The notes beneath the pieces were generated by a model. The model was given only the letters and a program-made list of their open reading frames with translations, ran no database searches and was not told the DNA's origin. Below, in pieces: positions 21,401 to 33,112 of a stretch of 64,000 nucleotides of DNA. Source of the stretch: Taeniopygia guttata. Taxonomy: Eukaryota > Chordata > Aves > Passeriformes > Estrildidae. Location: assembly GCF_048771995.1 (NCBI RefSeq), contig NC_133030.1, positions 12,788,001 through 12,852,000 on the forward strand. The letters are read 5' to 3'. Numbering within the stretch: the first letter of the stretch is position 1; each line of letters opens with the position of its first letter. A program made the position numbers and the translations under genes.

Positions 21401-24400
21401 GAGGAGGTGAACAGGGATGGGAAGGAAACATGCAGGTAAGAGCCTGCTGTGACTAGTCAGCACTTGGAAGCTGAGCTACTTCAGAGGGAGCTGGGGAAAT
21501 CTGGGACAAACAGGCAGCAGTGCCACGTGTGAGCTGGGAAAGAGCTTCCTCCACTTTCTGACATGGGTGATCCTCAGAGCCCGAGCTCTCCCTGATGGAG
21601 AGTCTGGGTGCAGGAGGCAGCTGGAAATGTCAGGGAAGTTGAAAACATCCTTTGTGTGTGCTGGTGTCGTGGGTTATTTTTTGGCTGGCTCGTGAGGAAG
21701 GTCCTGTTTGGCCACTGTTCTTTGGGGAGAAATATGTGAAAAATAGGGAAGGAGGTGGCAGCTCGGGGAGAGGCGTTGGGAACAGTCAGTAAGGGGGGGA
21801 TTTTTGGAGTGCTGGAATGAGGAGGGAGGGAATAGAACAGCCAGCTCAGCACTCCTTCAGCCCTGTCATGCTGGGAAGCTGCAGCTGGGCTGGGAATAAC
21901 AAGTGGAGAGGGAGCAGAGCCCTTTTTTTGTGTGTTTTAATTGAGCTGTGGTTAATAAACACAGCAGGATGGGGCACTTTGATCTCCTGCTGCTCCCTCT
22001 GAATTAACCAGACAGCAGGAGAAATCCAAAACCAACAAGTTGGAGTGTGGAACATGCGTTTGGTTTGCCCTGACTTAATCTGTGCTGTTTGGGCTGATGA
22101 GCAAAGGACAGGCTGGAAAACCTGGGATCTCTTCTGCAGACTCTCTACTCACTGTTCCTTTAATTTGTACTTTTAGTATCCGGCCCTCAGACAATCGTGG
22201 AGCTCTTCTTTCAGGAAGTGGCCAGAAAACACATCATATCCCGACTCTTCCTGCAACCAAACACCTCTTTGGCTGAGACAAGTTTGAACTGGCCCCACCT
22301 TATCACCTCAATAGTGGCTGATTTTCTTCCTCTCCTGTATCCTTGGCTGTGAATCCATTGCCACTGACCCTCCTGCCCTTCAAAAATCAGTTTTCCATTC
22401 TTAAATTTCCAAGACAAACCTCCTGAAGGAGTGAGGTTGTTGGCATTAATGGGATTTGTGGGTATTTTAAAATTTCACATATTTCATCCTGTTTAGGTGC
22501 ACAATAGAGGATTTGAGTTTTTGACTTTAAGCCCTTGAGGGTGGGATGCTGGGGGATTTGGAAGGGTAACAGGAGCTGGGGGATTAGATGTACTGGTGAT
22601 TTTGCTCTAATATGGATCAATCTTATTACAGAATAATGATTTGTATAAAGAGCAGCTTAATCTTCTCTCCTTTCCCCCCGCAAAAGGAGCATGAGAGGCA
22701 TGTTGGCTTCCAGACTAGGTCTCCAAGCTCTCCAGACTGGATTCTCCTGTGTTCCTTAACCTCTGCTCAGATGGCCCAGCAATCCCAGCTTCCTCTTCCC
22801 AGAGTGCCTGATGGGGAGCTGTCAGTACACCCAGCTCCAGGTGGGTGCATCACACCAGCCCTCTCACAAGTGCTAGGAACTCCCTAAAATATCACCTTTC
22901 CAAATGCTGGAGTTCTGCTTTTCCCTAGTCATGAAGTCCTGGAATGGTTTGGCTTGGAAGGGACTTCAGAGCTCATTCAGTTCCATCCCCTGCTATGGAC
23001 AGGGATACTGTCCACTGTCCCAGGTTGCTCCAAGCCTGTTCAAACTGGTCTTGGACATTTCCAGGGATGGGGCAGCCACAGCTTCTCTGGGCAACCTGTA
23101 CTAGGGTGTCCCCACCCTCACAGGGAAGGCTTTCTTCCCAATATTCAATGTAAATCTCCCCTGTTTTAGTTTAAAACCACCACCCCTAATCACTGTTCTC
23201 TGAGCTGGGACAATGCCACAGAGTGTTTGATGGGGAGTGATTTAAGATTGTGGAATCCCAGAACAGTTTGGGTTGGAAAGGAGCTTAAAGCTCTTCTCAT
23301 TCCACTCCCCTGCCATGGGGGAATCATCTTCTGCATTTTCTCTTTCATCTGTTTTCAAGAGCATCCAGATACTCAGGTTTATGCTATTCCCTTGCCATGA
23401 AGGAGTTTATTCTCCCAGGGCTTTTCTGACTCTGTGATGCCATGCTCCTGAGACATCTTTGCTGAGTCTGTTTGAATAACCCAGCAATCCTAGAGCTGTT
23501 GGCTGCTGGTGTGCCCACAGCCTTTCCTGTACCACCTCTGCCCATGATGCCCATGGGACCTAGGTTCAGAAGGATTTCTTCAGCCCAGAAAGGGCTCATC
23601 TATTTATTAAATGTCCTTATTAGTAAAAAAAAAAAAAAAAAAAAAGTGTGAGAAACACCTATCATCATTCTATCTCTGGCTGCTCCTGGCATCCCAGTGG
23701 CAGAGATGGTGAACTCCTGATTTCCCAGGGATTTTAGACTGCTGTATTTCAGATCACTGTTTCTCCACCTTTCTCCCTGTGCTCTTGGCAGCTTGAGTTG
23801 CTTGTGCTTGAGTTCTGACCTGCACAATTCCTTGTCTGCAGCTCCACGTGATCTGCAGCTTTTTCTCTGTCTGGGCATTCCTGGAGGCACCAGGGCCAGG
23901 CAGGCTGTTAGTGGCAGACCTGTTTTTCAGCAGAACCTTTTATCCGCCCAGCCCCTCATACCTGGGGCTGAATTGCTTTCTTTTGTGTTGCTGCTGAGGA
24001 GAATTGAGAGAAGAATTTCAATTCTTCAGAGCTTTTGAGGCAGGAAATGCCAAGATTGGAGCAGCATCTTCTCCCTCCTGGCATAAGTGCAGGCTTTGAA
24101 TCTCCTCGCATTTCTTTCACCTCACTGGTGTCTCCTCCAGGCTTTTATCTTTGCAGAGCCCGGCTCCTCCTCCTCCCCACTACCTTCTGTTCCTCTCCCT
24201 GATCCCAGTAGGTCACGGAAGCCTGGATTAAGTGCCTTGACCCCAGGGAGATATTGCTGTGAGCATGGTGACCCAAACTGTGGGGGTACAGGAGGCTCCT
24301 TAAAAGGAGCAGACAGGCAGAGGGGCAGTCTGGTGACAGAGCAGAGGCTTGGGACATGGGCCAAACCTCTCCGTGTTGCTCATTGTGCGTGACAAGCTGG

Positions 24401-27400
24401 AGCAGGATTTATCCCTTGTAGCTGCTAATCCAGGGAGTGAATCCTGGCTCCGGATGCATTGCCACGTGGTTTTGAGAGGACTCACAGCCAGGAAAGGTGA
24501 GGCAAGAGGTGCTGGTGGTTTGTCCACCTGTAGAAATGACTTGACTTCCAAGTCCTGGTTTCTCCTCCCAATTCCTGCTGAGTCCCATGGCCCTGCTAGC
24601 AGGACATGGCTGCTTCTCCAAGGATGACGAGGATGCTGTGCTGGCACAGGCCCAGGCTGGGTCATCTCACTTTGTCTGTGCCCTCAGTGCCATGGGCACT
24701 CCCTCCCATATGCTGTAATCCATGTGCTTCCTTGGCTGCTGGCCTTCTCCTGCACAGGTATTCCCCTTCTAGCACCTGCCTTGCCCATTGTAGTGCAGCT
24801 TTTCGTCTGCCCTCCGTGTTCTGTCCACATTTCCCCTGCAGTTCCCTGCAACAGGATGTAGGAAGAATCCTGTCTGATTTTTGGAGCTGTGTTGGGACCT
24901 GCTTCTGAAGTGCTTCATACAGACACTGGAGCTGTTCAAAGCAGTTTTTTTCCCAGGAGCATGTGGGGGATATCTCACTCTTACAGGCTTGGAGCAGCTC
25001 TGCTCTGGAGAGCTGAGAGACCTGGGAATGTTCAGCCTGGAGAAGAGAATAGAGAATGGCTCCAAGGTGTCCTGGGAGCCTCTTCCACTGCCTAAAGAGG
25101 CTCCAAGAGAGCTGGAGAGGGACATTGGACAGGGACCTAGACTGACAGGATAGGAGAGAATTGCTTCATACTGAGAGGGAGCAGGGCTAGAGGGGGTATT
25201 GGAAAAAATTCTTCCTCATAGGAGAGCTGAGGCTGTGGCATAGGCTGCCCAAAGAAGCTGTGGCTGCCTCATCCCTGGAAGAGTCCAAGGCCAGGCTAGA
25301 CAGGGCTTGGAGCAACCTGGTCTAGTGGAAGGTGTCCCTGCCTTTGACAGGGACATGGGTCTGGATGGGTGTAAGGGGTCCCTTCCAACTCAAATTATTC
25401 CAGGATTTCATGATCAGTGCATCCAAGGGACTTTGAGGCTGGAAAGGGCAGCCCTTGAGCTGGAGAAGCAGGATTTGAGCACAGTAGCTAAAGGAGCCAC
25501 CAAAAACTTGCTGGTTCTGGCTGCCTGCAGATCACAAGTGAGCGCTGACCTGAATCCAAATTCCCATTCCTTCTCTCCTGTAGGAATATATCCGACTGCT
25601 GCAGCCATGGTGCCACGTGAACATAGGCTCCTGCTGCTTTATGATGGGCAGGTGCTACCTTGTCATGGGTGAAGGGCACAAGGTGAGGCCTTCCCTCATC
25701 TCCTTCCTGGGGTCTGGGACCTTTTCCCTTGGGAGGGGGAGGTGCACAGGAAACATCCTTCCCAAGCTCTGCCTCCTTTGGGAACGGATGGGATTGGAGC
25801 GGCACGTACGATCTGCTCTTGGGAAGATCTCACAAGCTCAGGACAGACTGCGTTATCCCCTCACCTGTACAGCTGGTGGGTCAGTAACCTGAGGGGACAA
25901 CGAGCTGATTCCAGGTCTGCTTCCAGGCTTTGGATTGCTTCTGCCAAGCTGCCTCTGAGGTGGGAAGAGAGGAGTTCCTGGACAGGCTGATCCAGCCCGA
26001 GGAGGGTGAGGTGGTCTCCACGCCACGCCTGCAGTACTACAACAAGGTATGGTCCTGAGCAGGTAAACTGACACCAAGTCCTTCCACACTGGAGAGGGAG
26101 TTCCTGCTCAATCCTTCCTTTTGTGGGAAGTGATTTGAGCCTCAGGGGACTTAGCTTTTGGAATGTGAAACGTGTACTTTCTTTTCTTTGTTTGGGGGTA
26201 ATGACAAGCTAAGTATGTGAAATTTAGGTACTTTCCACCTATTGGTTTCCTAATAGCCAAGGACTTTGTTATCCAGCAGAAAAAGGCAGCATGAGATCCA
26301 GATGCTGGAAGCAGAAGCCAGACATGTCCAGGCTTGATGTAAGATGCTGCCTAAGGCAAAGGTTACTAAGCTCTGAGGCAAATTAAAATGATTATGTTTA
26401 AATTGAGATAGGATCTTTCTTCTGCATAATGCTGTACTTCAGGCAGGCTTCAAGCCTGGAGCTGGGCTCTTGGTGAGGGATTCCCTGGATTTAAGATCCA
26501 GAAACTAATTACTAGTGCGGAAATGCTTCAAAAATCCCCCATGTACAGAGGTGAATCCTCCAGAGAAGCTATGGTCCTGCTGTGCTGGTATTTCATCCAG
26601 ATCCCTGCAATTTACCCAAATATTACCCTTTAAGGTCTAATCTCTTAAATATCTTTAGGGGCAGAAACAGCTCCTGAAATAAAAACAACATAAAACCTTC
26701 CTGCCTTCCAGGTCCTTCGCTTGTTGGAGATGCTGGGTTTGCCAGAGCTGGTCATCGAGCTGGCCACCCTGGCCATCATGGAATCAGCAGATGACTGGAG
26801 GAGCCAGGTACAGCCACTTTCTCAGCAAGCTGTTTCTTCAGGAACCTCTTCCACAGGGATTTCTTGCTGGGTTTATAACTGATTTATGGTGTTTTCAGGC
26901 TACTTTAAGGACCTGCATCTTCAAACATCATTTGGATTTGGGGCACAACAGTGAAGCCTATGTAGCCTTAACACAAAACCCAGATCCAAGCAGGTGGGTG
27001 ACAGGCTTATGCCTTTGTTGTGGAGGTCCCATTTTTTCATGAGACTGAAAGGAAAACGACAATTTAGGGGAGGGCATGACTGCTGTGTTAAGTTGATGTG
27101 TAGAGGTGGGTTTAAAAATGTAGAGTTCATTTTTGCTGTTCGTCTGAAGGACACACGGGATTGGCACCCTTACAAAAGAGGAAAATGGGAGGAAGAAAAA
27201 TAGGGAAGAGACTGAAGGATCATGTGTGTAGTATTCTGTGTTTAAAAGCTGCAGGAGTCTAGTTGATTTTGTTTAATAAAAAGATTTAGTTTTGAGTTTT
27301 CAGTTTGGAAAGTGAACTGGGTAGGGAAAGCTTTATCCTAGCAGAGAAAAATGTTGGAATAAGAGGGGAGGAATAGGAACGCTTTTTAACTGAGGGAGGG

Positions 27401-30400
27401 AGGCTGCCCTCCTGAGAGGCCTTTCCAGAGGATCTCTGTTTCCAGTATGGGAGAAACTTGAAGGCTTAAGTTGGTTCTAAGCCAGGAAAAAACCTGCAGA
27501 GCTCATCCGGAAGCAGGAGCTTCTCACAAAGTGGTTGTTTGTGGCTTAAGTCCCGGGTTTGTTCCTGCTCCTGGGTTTATTCCTGTTCCTCCAAAGTGTT
27601 GTGCTTCCCTCTGCAGGCAGCTGGACTGCCTACGCCAGCTAGTGGTGGTTCTCTGCGAGCGATCCCAGCTCCAGGACCTGGTGGAATTTCCTTACGTGAA
27701 CCTGCACAATGAGGTAATCCTGCACTGGAATCACGGCTTGGGGGGGGCCACAACCCTCCCTTTTAAAGGGATTATGGACTCATTGGAGCCTCTGTGTGCT
27801 GCAGGTCGTTGGGATCATCGAGTCCCATGCTCGGGCTGTGGATCTGATGACTCACAACTACTACGAGCTGCTCTACGCTTTCCATGTGTACCGGCACAAC
27901 TACCGGAAAGGTGAAGCTTGGGGTGGCACCTTGTACCTGCCCACCCACCTGGGACACCCTTTCCCTGCCCCTGCCAGGTGTGTGACCTCTCCAGGCTGTT
28001 GGCTGATGCCCTTTTCTCCGTTTCCAGCTGGAACGGTGATGTTTGAGTACGGCATGCGGCTGGGCAGGGAGGTGCGGACGCTCCGAGGGCTCCAGAAACA
28101 GGGGAATTGTTTCCTGGCTGCCATTAACTGCCTGCGGCTGATCCGCCCAGAATACGCCTGGATAGTGCAGCCAGCCTCTGGAGCTGTGGTAAGAGTGCTG
28201 AGCTTCCCGAAAAGGAGCTTCCAGAATCCTTTCTGATGGGAACAGAGACACTGGACTTCTTAATCTGCTGCTTGTGACCAACTGTCTTGCTCTCCTCATT
28301 GACCCAATCCATTACCCTTGTGCTATTCCCCCTTTTTAGGGCAGGGGGGGAAGCAGGATAACTTTTGGGAATGGGCTGGTGGATGGATGTGGGAGTACAT
28401 CACCTTGTGTTGAAGACAGCAAATATTTTAAGGGGTGTGAACAGCTGGCATACCAGTCCAGAGGAGAGTTAGTGTGTAACAGGGGTTGTATTTCAAATCC
28501 CAGTCAGGAATCAGGGAGGTGGTAGCTGCAGCCTGGTCACCTGATTCTGATCATCCTGATAGCTGGGGACAAAGTAACCTGAATTCCCAAGGGACTGCAC
28601 AGCTTCCCTGGTCCAAATCAAGGCTTGAAATTGAGAACTCTTATTGGGATTTATCCTATCTGTGATTTATCCTTCAGACACCAGGTGGGTATAAATCCTC
28701 TTTCTGCTTTTTCCTGCAAGTATGAGCGCCCAGGAGCGTCTCCGAAGAGGAGCCACGATGGGGAGTGCATGGCTGTTCCCAGTAAGTGCCCAGTCCCAGT
28801 CCTTGCCATGCCTTTGGAGTTTCCACAGCCCCTCTGCAGCTCCCATGGGAGCTGACACATGGTTCAGGGCAGCTCCCGCCTCCATCAGATCAATAATTTG
28901 TGGATTTTAAGGTCATTAAGTCTGCCAGTATCTCCCAGTTGCAAACACGCTGCCACTGTTCCCCAAGGAATACAGCAATTTCCCCAAGCGAGCAGCTATT
29001 CCCCAAGGAGCTCCTGTGCCTGCTCCTAACAGCTTGATGCCTTGACAGCACTTTTTTCCCAGTGGAATTAACTTGTTATTTAACACAAAACCAGCTTTTT
29101 GAGGCAATTTCTAGTTTTTCAAGGCTGTTTGTGCCTTTGGAAATCCTGTTGGGAATAAGCTCTGCCTTTGTCTGCCATAGCCCAGGATGTGGGATCAGGT
29201 TATCCTCAGTGTTCCAGTAGGAAAATTTAAGGTCAGGTATTTTTAAACCTGCTTTTTCTGAAGATTTTTTTTTTTGTGGCATGTACCTGGCAGGCAAAGC
29301 AGCAGCTGTTCCCAAATATTATCTAACATCTGGAGGAGGAGGAGCTGGAGGATGGTATCAAGGACATGAGCACAGTCAAGGAAGCAGGGAAGAGTCAGCA
29401 AAATCCTGATCATTCCTTTGGTGCTTTTGGGGTACAGATCCTCTTAGGATGGCAGAAGGGTGTGGAGATGCTTTTACAAGGGCTCCAGGGAGACCTCAGG
29501 GCCTCTTCAGTGCCTAAAGGGGCTCCAAGAGAGCTGGAGAGGGGCTTTGGACAAGGGATGGAGTGCCTGGACTAGGGGGAATGGCTTCACACTTCTAGAG
29601 GGTGGAACTAGATGAAATGTTGGGAAGAAATTCTTCCCTGTGAGTGTGCTGAGGCCCTGGCACAGGCTGCCCAGAGAAACTGTGGCTGCCCATCCCTAGC
29701 AGTGTCCAAGGTCAGGTTGGACAGGGCTTGGAGCAGCCTGGGATAGTGGATGAGTTTTAGGGTCCCTTCCAGCCCAAATCATTCCGTGATTCCATGACAT
29801 TCTGCACAGTGCCCAAAGAGCCCTTTTTGAAGCACTGAGAACTCGGTATCCATCTGTTCCAGCCACTCACCAGATCGAGATCCTGGAGCTGGAGGATTTG
29901 GAGAGGGAGTGTCTGCTGGCACGGATCCGGCTCACCCTGGTGGAACACGACGTGTCAGCAGCAGCTGTGGCAGGTGAGGGGGGTTCAGCCACTCTGTCCT
30001 CTCCCAGGGCAAACCCAGAAGCTGCCAAAGACCATCAAATTCCCATCCCTACCATGAAATCCAGCCACTGACTTCAGCAGGGTCTGAGACACACATCAGG
30101 GGAGCCAATTTTAAGTTTTCTGTCTTTTTTTTGGCTTTTCTAATCTCTGGTGGGATGAGATTCCGAGTTGTGAGAAAAAAAGACATTTTGGAAGTCATGG
30201 AAGGATAGAATTATTAAGGTTGGGAAAGATCAAGATCATAAAGTCCAGCCTGTTTAATTGATGAGTAATTTATTTTCCTGGACAATTCTGCTTCATGGAA
30301 CAGTGTTAAAAAGTCATGACAGTTGTTCCTTTCTGGGAAGCAGGAAGGTGTAGCTCTCCCACCTGGAGTGTTTTAGTATCTCTGGTACAAGTTACACAAC

Positions 30401-32384
30401 ATGTCCACATCTTTCCCCTCTAAATGTCAGGAGGAGGTGACTTCCCAGCACGGGATTGCAGGGAAAGGATGGAACAGCTGCTTTGAGGGAAGAGTAGTGA
30501 CGCAGGGAGCCGAGTGCCACAGTTTCTGTGCTGGCAGAATATGTATGCTTGGATGCAAGCCTGTGATGAGGCAGTCCCCTCCCTAACCTCAATGATCTTG
30601 GGGATCTTTTTCCAACCTTAACAATTCATGATTCTCAACAGCAGCAGCATTTGCCTATCATGTATTGCTACCCATGTCCCTTGACAGCTCTGTGGGTCAC
30701 AACTGCTCTGTTCAGTCCCTTCAGGGGTAGCTGCTGGGCTCAAGGGATGCTCTGGAGGCCGGGAAAGCCTCCACCCATGGATTGAGGAGTCCTGCTGTGG
30801 GGTGTTGGAGGCTGTTGGCGCCCTGCTGCTGCATCTCTCAATGAGTAACACCAGGCAAGGCCCTGGTGAGCACTGGGGTGATATTGAGGCTTTACCTGCT
30901 CTTCCTCCCTTTCAGGCAACTCCACGCCCGAGGAAACAGTGTCTCTGCTGGTCCGGGCCGGGCTCTTCGACTCGGCCATCACCCTCTGCCAAACCTTCAA
31001 GCTGCCCTTGACACCCATCTTTGAGGGCCTGACCTTCAAGTATGTCCAGGTGCCCTCCACCTCAGGGAACACAGGGCTGGAGGGATGCAGGGGCTTGGGT
31101 GTGGAACTTGCCTAAGAGCCTTCTTTTCCTGCCAGTCCAGCTGGGTTGTTCCTTGGGAATAGTCCTGCAAGGGGGGGCTTTGATGCTGATGGGAATGGTC
31201 TGGGCTCTGGAGGGACCCACCTTCCCATGGCTTTTGATCGTGCAGGTGCATCAAGCTCCAGCTGGGAGGGGAAGCGGCACAGGCCAAGGCCTGGGACTGG
31301 CTGGCAGCCAACCAACTCTCAGCCCTGGTCACCACCAAGGAGTCCAGGTAGGTTTATCTCCATAGTTCAGGAGGAGGAGGATCTGAAGACAGGAGCTCTT
31401 TGCAAATCCAGAGGGTCACAGAGGGTCTGGCCTTAAAACTCCTAAGGCCAGAACTTTGGGCACGGGATGTAGGGAGAGCTGAGCGTCCACCCTGTCCTGA
31501 CATCACTTGGAGCACACCATGGTCTCACAGATGGGGCAGGAGCTGCTGGCACGTGTTCCATGGGGAATTGTTTCCTTGCAGTGCCACAGATGAAGCCTGG
31601 AGGCTGCTGTCATCCTACTTGGAGCGTTACCCATCCCAGAACAGCCTGTACCATCGCTGTGTCATCAACAAGCTCCTGGCACATGGGATACCTCTGCCCA
31701 ACTGGCTCATTAACAGCTACAAGGTGAGAGCAGGGAGACAGCCGTCCCAAAACCCCCAAAATTCCAGTTGTCCCAGAGCTGCCGGGTCACCCTCGCTCCA
31801 ATGGACACCTGCCAGATGCTCTGTGCCCAGTACCAAGGCTCAGAGCAGGTTCTCTCAGCGTGGTCCCAGTCCTGGTCACATTCCCTGGCTGAGTTTCCCT
31901 CTTTCTGGCAGGAAGTGGATGCTGCCGAGCTGCTGCGCCTGTACCTGAGCTACGATCTGCTGGAGGAGGCTGTGGATTTGGTCCTGGAGTATGTGGATGC
32001 TGTGCTGGGCAAAGGTCACCAGTATTTTGGGATCGAGGTGAGCTCACCCGCTGTTGGGATGTGACGGGATATTCCCTGGGGACATGATGTGAGGGTTCCT
32101 GTTTGTTCCAGGTCCCTCTGTCCCCAGTGTCCCCCACGATGTGGCTTCCCTACACTGCCATTGACCAGCTGCTGCAGGCGCTGCGGGAGAGCAGCGCCAG
32201 CGAGAACAGCGTTGTGGTGGGTACCGAGCGCCCGAACACCGGGATGGGAGGGGTGGTGGGACAGGGTGGGATCCCTCGTGACTCCTGTGTCTCCCAGCTC
32301 TACGAGAAGCTGAACGACAAGATGGAGGACTACCAGCAGAAGGTCAACGTGGCCACCACGGAGCGCCTGTACTGCCGGCCCTAG
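6477..32384 (+). CDS. NUP160: NUP160, nuclear pore Y-complex nucleoporin (complete, 35 coding exons, 1,394 aa)
   Basis: Scaffold subunit of the Nup107-160 (Y) complex of nuclear pores, with an N-terminal beta-propeller (roughly residues 1-480) followed by a helical solenoid. Exons: 6477-6679, 6853-7063, 7909-8131, 8216-8294, 9517-9631, 12663-12821, 13693-13770, 14315-14412, 15000-15084, 15321-15389, 16022-16105, 16551-16721, 16806-16905, 18045-18210, 18756-18871, 18978-19138, 20229-20362, 20634-20704, 22177-22336, 22771-22840, 25584-25682, 25927-26046, 26712-26807, 26899-26993, 27617-27713, 27805-27910, 28028-28188, 28721-28781, 29863-29973, 30916-31039, 31246-31347, 31582-31723, 31912-32037, 32112-32216, 32298-32384. 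All phases close. Landmarks shared with human include SLDHISSLF, CRDLLILQQLL, TLRTCIFKHHLDLGHNS, EFPYVNLHNEVVGIIES and LPNWLINSYK. Human NUP160 has about 1,400-1,440 residues; the N-terminus diverges. Exon 7 begins at FCVFQ, so its acceptor is at 13692 rather than the AG 15 bases further on. Intron 19 is U12-type and intron 5 holds an ERV. Confidence 0.95.
7345..7422 (+). mobile_element. CR1 LINE 3'-end fragment
   Basis: GGGTTGGAACTGGATGGTTT followed by a GATTCTGTGATTCT tail is the CR1 3' terminus in forward orientation. It lies in NUP160 intron 2. Confidence 0.7.
7722..7905 (-). mobile_element. CR1 fragment, antisense, abutting NUP160 exon 3
   Basis: The ATCATGGAGTCCAGCACTGC start, the CATGTCCCCAAGC phrase and GGCACAATTTGAGGCTG are typical of a reversed CR1 3' end. 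The similarity runs almost to the splice acceptor at 7908. Confidence 0.75.
9339..9480 (-). mobile_element. CR1 fragment, antisense (NUP160 intron 4)
   Basis: GTTGGAAGGGACCTTAAATA, the GGGACACCTTCCACTAGACC phrase and CACTTCCAGGGATGG follow the reversed CR1 3' end in order. Confidence 0.8.
9821..10213 (+). repeat. 5' LTR of the ERV fossil
   Basis: It begins TGTAGGCACACAG and aligns in order with the second LTR. The right edge is approximate because the two copies diverge near their ends. Confidence 0.7.
11818..12198 (+). repeat. 3' LTR of the ERV fossil
   Basis: It begins TGTAGGTACACAG after a purine-rich tract and ends in ACATACA directly before the CATTCC duplication. Confidence 0.75.
13826..14215 (-). 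mobile_element. CR1 fragment, antisense (NUP160 intron 7)
   Basis: A long, well preserved reversed CR1 3' end: GGTTGGGTTGGAAGGAACCC, CACCTTCCACTAGACCAGG, TCTGAATCTCCTCTTTCTCA and TTCAGGTACTGGAAGG appear in consensus order. Confidence 0.85.
15700..15850 (-). mobile_element. CR1 fragment, antisense (NUP160 intron 10)
   Basis: ATCATGGAATTGCTAAGGTC, a CACTGCCAAGACCACC phrase and CATGTCCCCAAGCGCCACAT mark a second CR1 subfamily, like the copies at 7722 and 36640. Confidence 0.75.
17095..17335 (+). mobile_element. CR1 fragment, mostly sense, rearranged at its left end (NUP160 intron 13)
   Basis: GAAATTCTTCCCTGTGAGGG, TTGGACAGGGTTTGGAGCAG and a degenerate final tail follow the forward CR1 3' end. 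A short antisense-type start (CATGGAATTGTTTGGGTTGG) is joined to its left. Confidence 0.7.
19927..20085 (-). mobile_element. CR1 fragment, antisense (NUP160 intron 16)
   Basis: GAATGTTTTGGGTTGGAAGG, CCACTAGGCCAGG and GGCCTTGGAACACTTCCAG follow the reversed CR1 3' end. Confidence 0.7.
21032..21160 (-). mobile_element. CR1 fragment, antisense (NUP160 intron 18)
   Basis: CACAGAATCCTGGAATGGCT followed by GGTTGGAAGGACCTTAAAGC and CACCTTCCATTAG is a reversed CR1 3' end. Confidence 0.8.
22337..22770 (+). other. U12-type (minor spliceosome) intron of NUP160
   Basis: The donor GTATCCTTGG at 22337 fits the U12 5' splice consensus (A/G)TATCCTTT except near its end. TTCCTTAAC at 22752-22760 is an exact U12 branch-point consensus, with the branch adenosine about 11 bases before the AG at 22769-22770. 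The flanking exons join in phase as ...FLPL-L-WPSNPSFLFPEC, matching human NUP160. No polypyrimidine tract of the major type is needed or seen. Confidence 0.85.
22922..23205 (-). mobile_element. CR1 fragment, antisense (NUP160 intron 20)
   Basis: GGTTTGGCTTGGAAGGGACT, TTCCAGGGATGGGGCAGCC and CAATGTAAATCTCCCCTG follow the reversed CR1 3' end. Confidence 0.85.
23251..23325 (-). mobile_element. Second short CR1 fragment, antisense (NUP160 intron 20)
   Basis: GTGGAATCCCAGAACAGTTT then GGGTTGGAAAGGAGCTTAAA restarts the reversed CR1 3' end, so this is a separate insertion from the copy at 22922. Confidence 0.75.
23625..23645. repeat. Poly(A) tract
   Basis: A run of about 21 adenines in NUP160 intron 20. 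No SINE or processed pseudogene was recognised immediately upstream of it. Confidence 0.9.
24975..25412 (+). mobile_element. CR1 fragment, sense, the longest in NUP160 (intron 20)
   Basis: CTCTTACAGGCTTGGAGCAG, AATGTTCAGCCTGGAGAAGA, AGAGGCTCCAAGAGAGCTGG and GGGTCCCTTCCAACTCAAAT occur in the order of the forward CR1 3' end. It ends about 170 bases before exon 21. Confidence 0.85.
29440..29802 (+). mobile_element. CR1 fragment, sense (NUP160 intron 28)
   Basis: GGGGCTCCAAGAGAGCTGG, AATTCTTCCCTGTGAGTGTG, GGACAGGGCTTGGAGCAGCC and a CCGTGATTCCATGA tail make a forward CR1 3' end that stops about 60 bases before exon 29. Confidence 0.85.
30193..30262 (-). mobile_element. Short CR1 3' end, antisense (NUP160 intron 29)
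   Basis: GATAGAATTATTAAGGTTGG followed by AAGTCCAGCCTG resembles the first 60 bases of a reversed CR1 end. Confidence 0.5.
30565..30640 (+). mobile_element. Short CR1 3' end, sense (NUP160 intron 29)
   Basis: CCTAACCTCAATGATCTTGG, TTTTCCAACCTTAACAATTC and ATGATTCTC form a forward CR1 terminus. Confidence 0.6.
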
Positions 32385-32637
32385 TCCAGGTGACATCCCC
32401 AGGAGCGTCACCATCCTACCCCGTGGTGCTGGTTTTACCCATTGTTTTTCCACAAGGATCCAGTTCGGGGAAGTGGAGTGCCAAAGTGCGTGTCCCCTCG
32501 CTGTCCCTTTTGTGGGCAGTGGGTGAGCAGCAGAGTTTGGGGTGTGTGGCCATAACATCCCCTTGCTCTCTGCCTCCTCCAGCTATGGAACTGTTGGGAA
32601 TTTCTTTTATTTATTGGTATGTTTTTGGATCAACTTT

Positions 32638-32643
32638 AATAAA
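32638..32643 (+). terminator. NUP160 polyadenylation signal
   Basis: AATAAA lies 254 bases after the NUP160 stop and is followed by a GT-rich stretch. It implies a short 3' untranslated region. Confidence 0.85.
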
Positions 32644-32699
32644 ATGGAAGTGTTATTTGAGGTGTGCATAAGGATGTGGTGGGAAAAGTGGGGAATGTG

Positions 32700-33112
32700 G
32701 TGCTAATCTCCAGGGGTCATCCCTATACCACCCTTGTCCTAGGGCTGAGATATAGGGCAGGATGGAGCTGTAGGGCCCTGGAGAAGAACGGAGCTTAGAT
32801 CCCCAGGGGATGTAGCTCAAGGGAAGGGGGTTACAGGATAATAAGGGGCTAAAGCCCCCAGGAAGAACTAACTATAGGGTTGTGCCAAAGGATAGCATGG
32901 AACCACAACCCGGGAGGGCAGGATGGGGCTCTGGGGTCGGATGGGGCTCTAAGATCAAGGGGCAGGCCCATGCTGTAGGTCCGGATGGAGCCGTACCCTC
33001 GGGCCGGTCCCCATCCATAGGGAGCGCGCAGGCCCCGCCCCCTCGGTGACGTGTGCGCCCCGCCCCCTGCGCGCGGCGCGCGCGGCCGCAGCCCCGAGGC
33101 GCAGCCGCCGCC
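32700..33112. promoter_or_regulatory. FNBP4 promoter region / CpG island
   Basis: Only about 470 bases separate the NUP160 polyadenylation signal from the FNBP4 start. CpG density rises sharply after about 32,990 and continues into FNBP4 exon 1. A CRE-like GTGACGTG lies near 33,046. No TATA box was seen. Confidence 0.6.

Noticed and set aside
22337-22354. Read-through of NUP160 exon 19 to a stop
   Set aside because: Would truncate the protein; the U12-type junction restores the conserved WPSNP segment.
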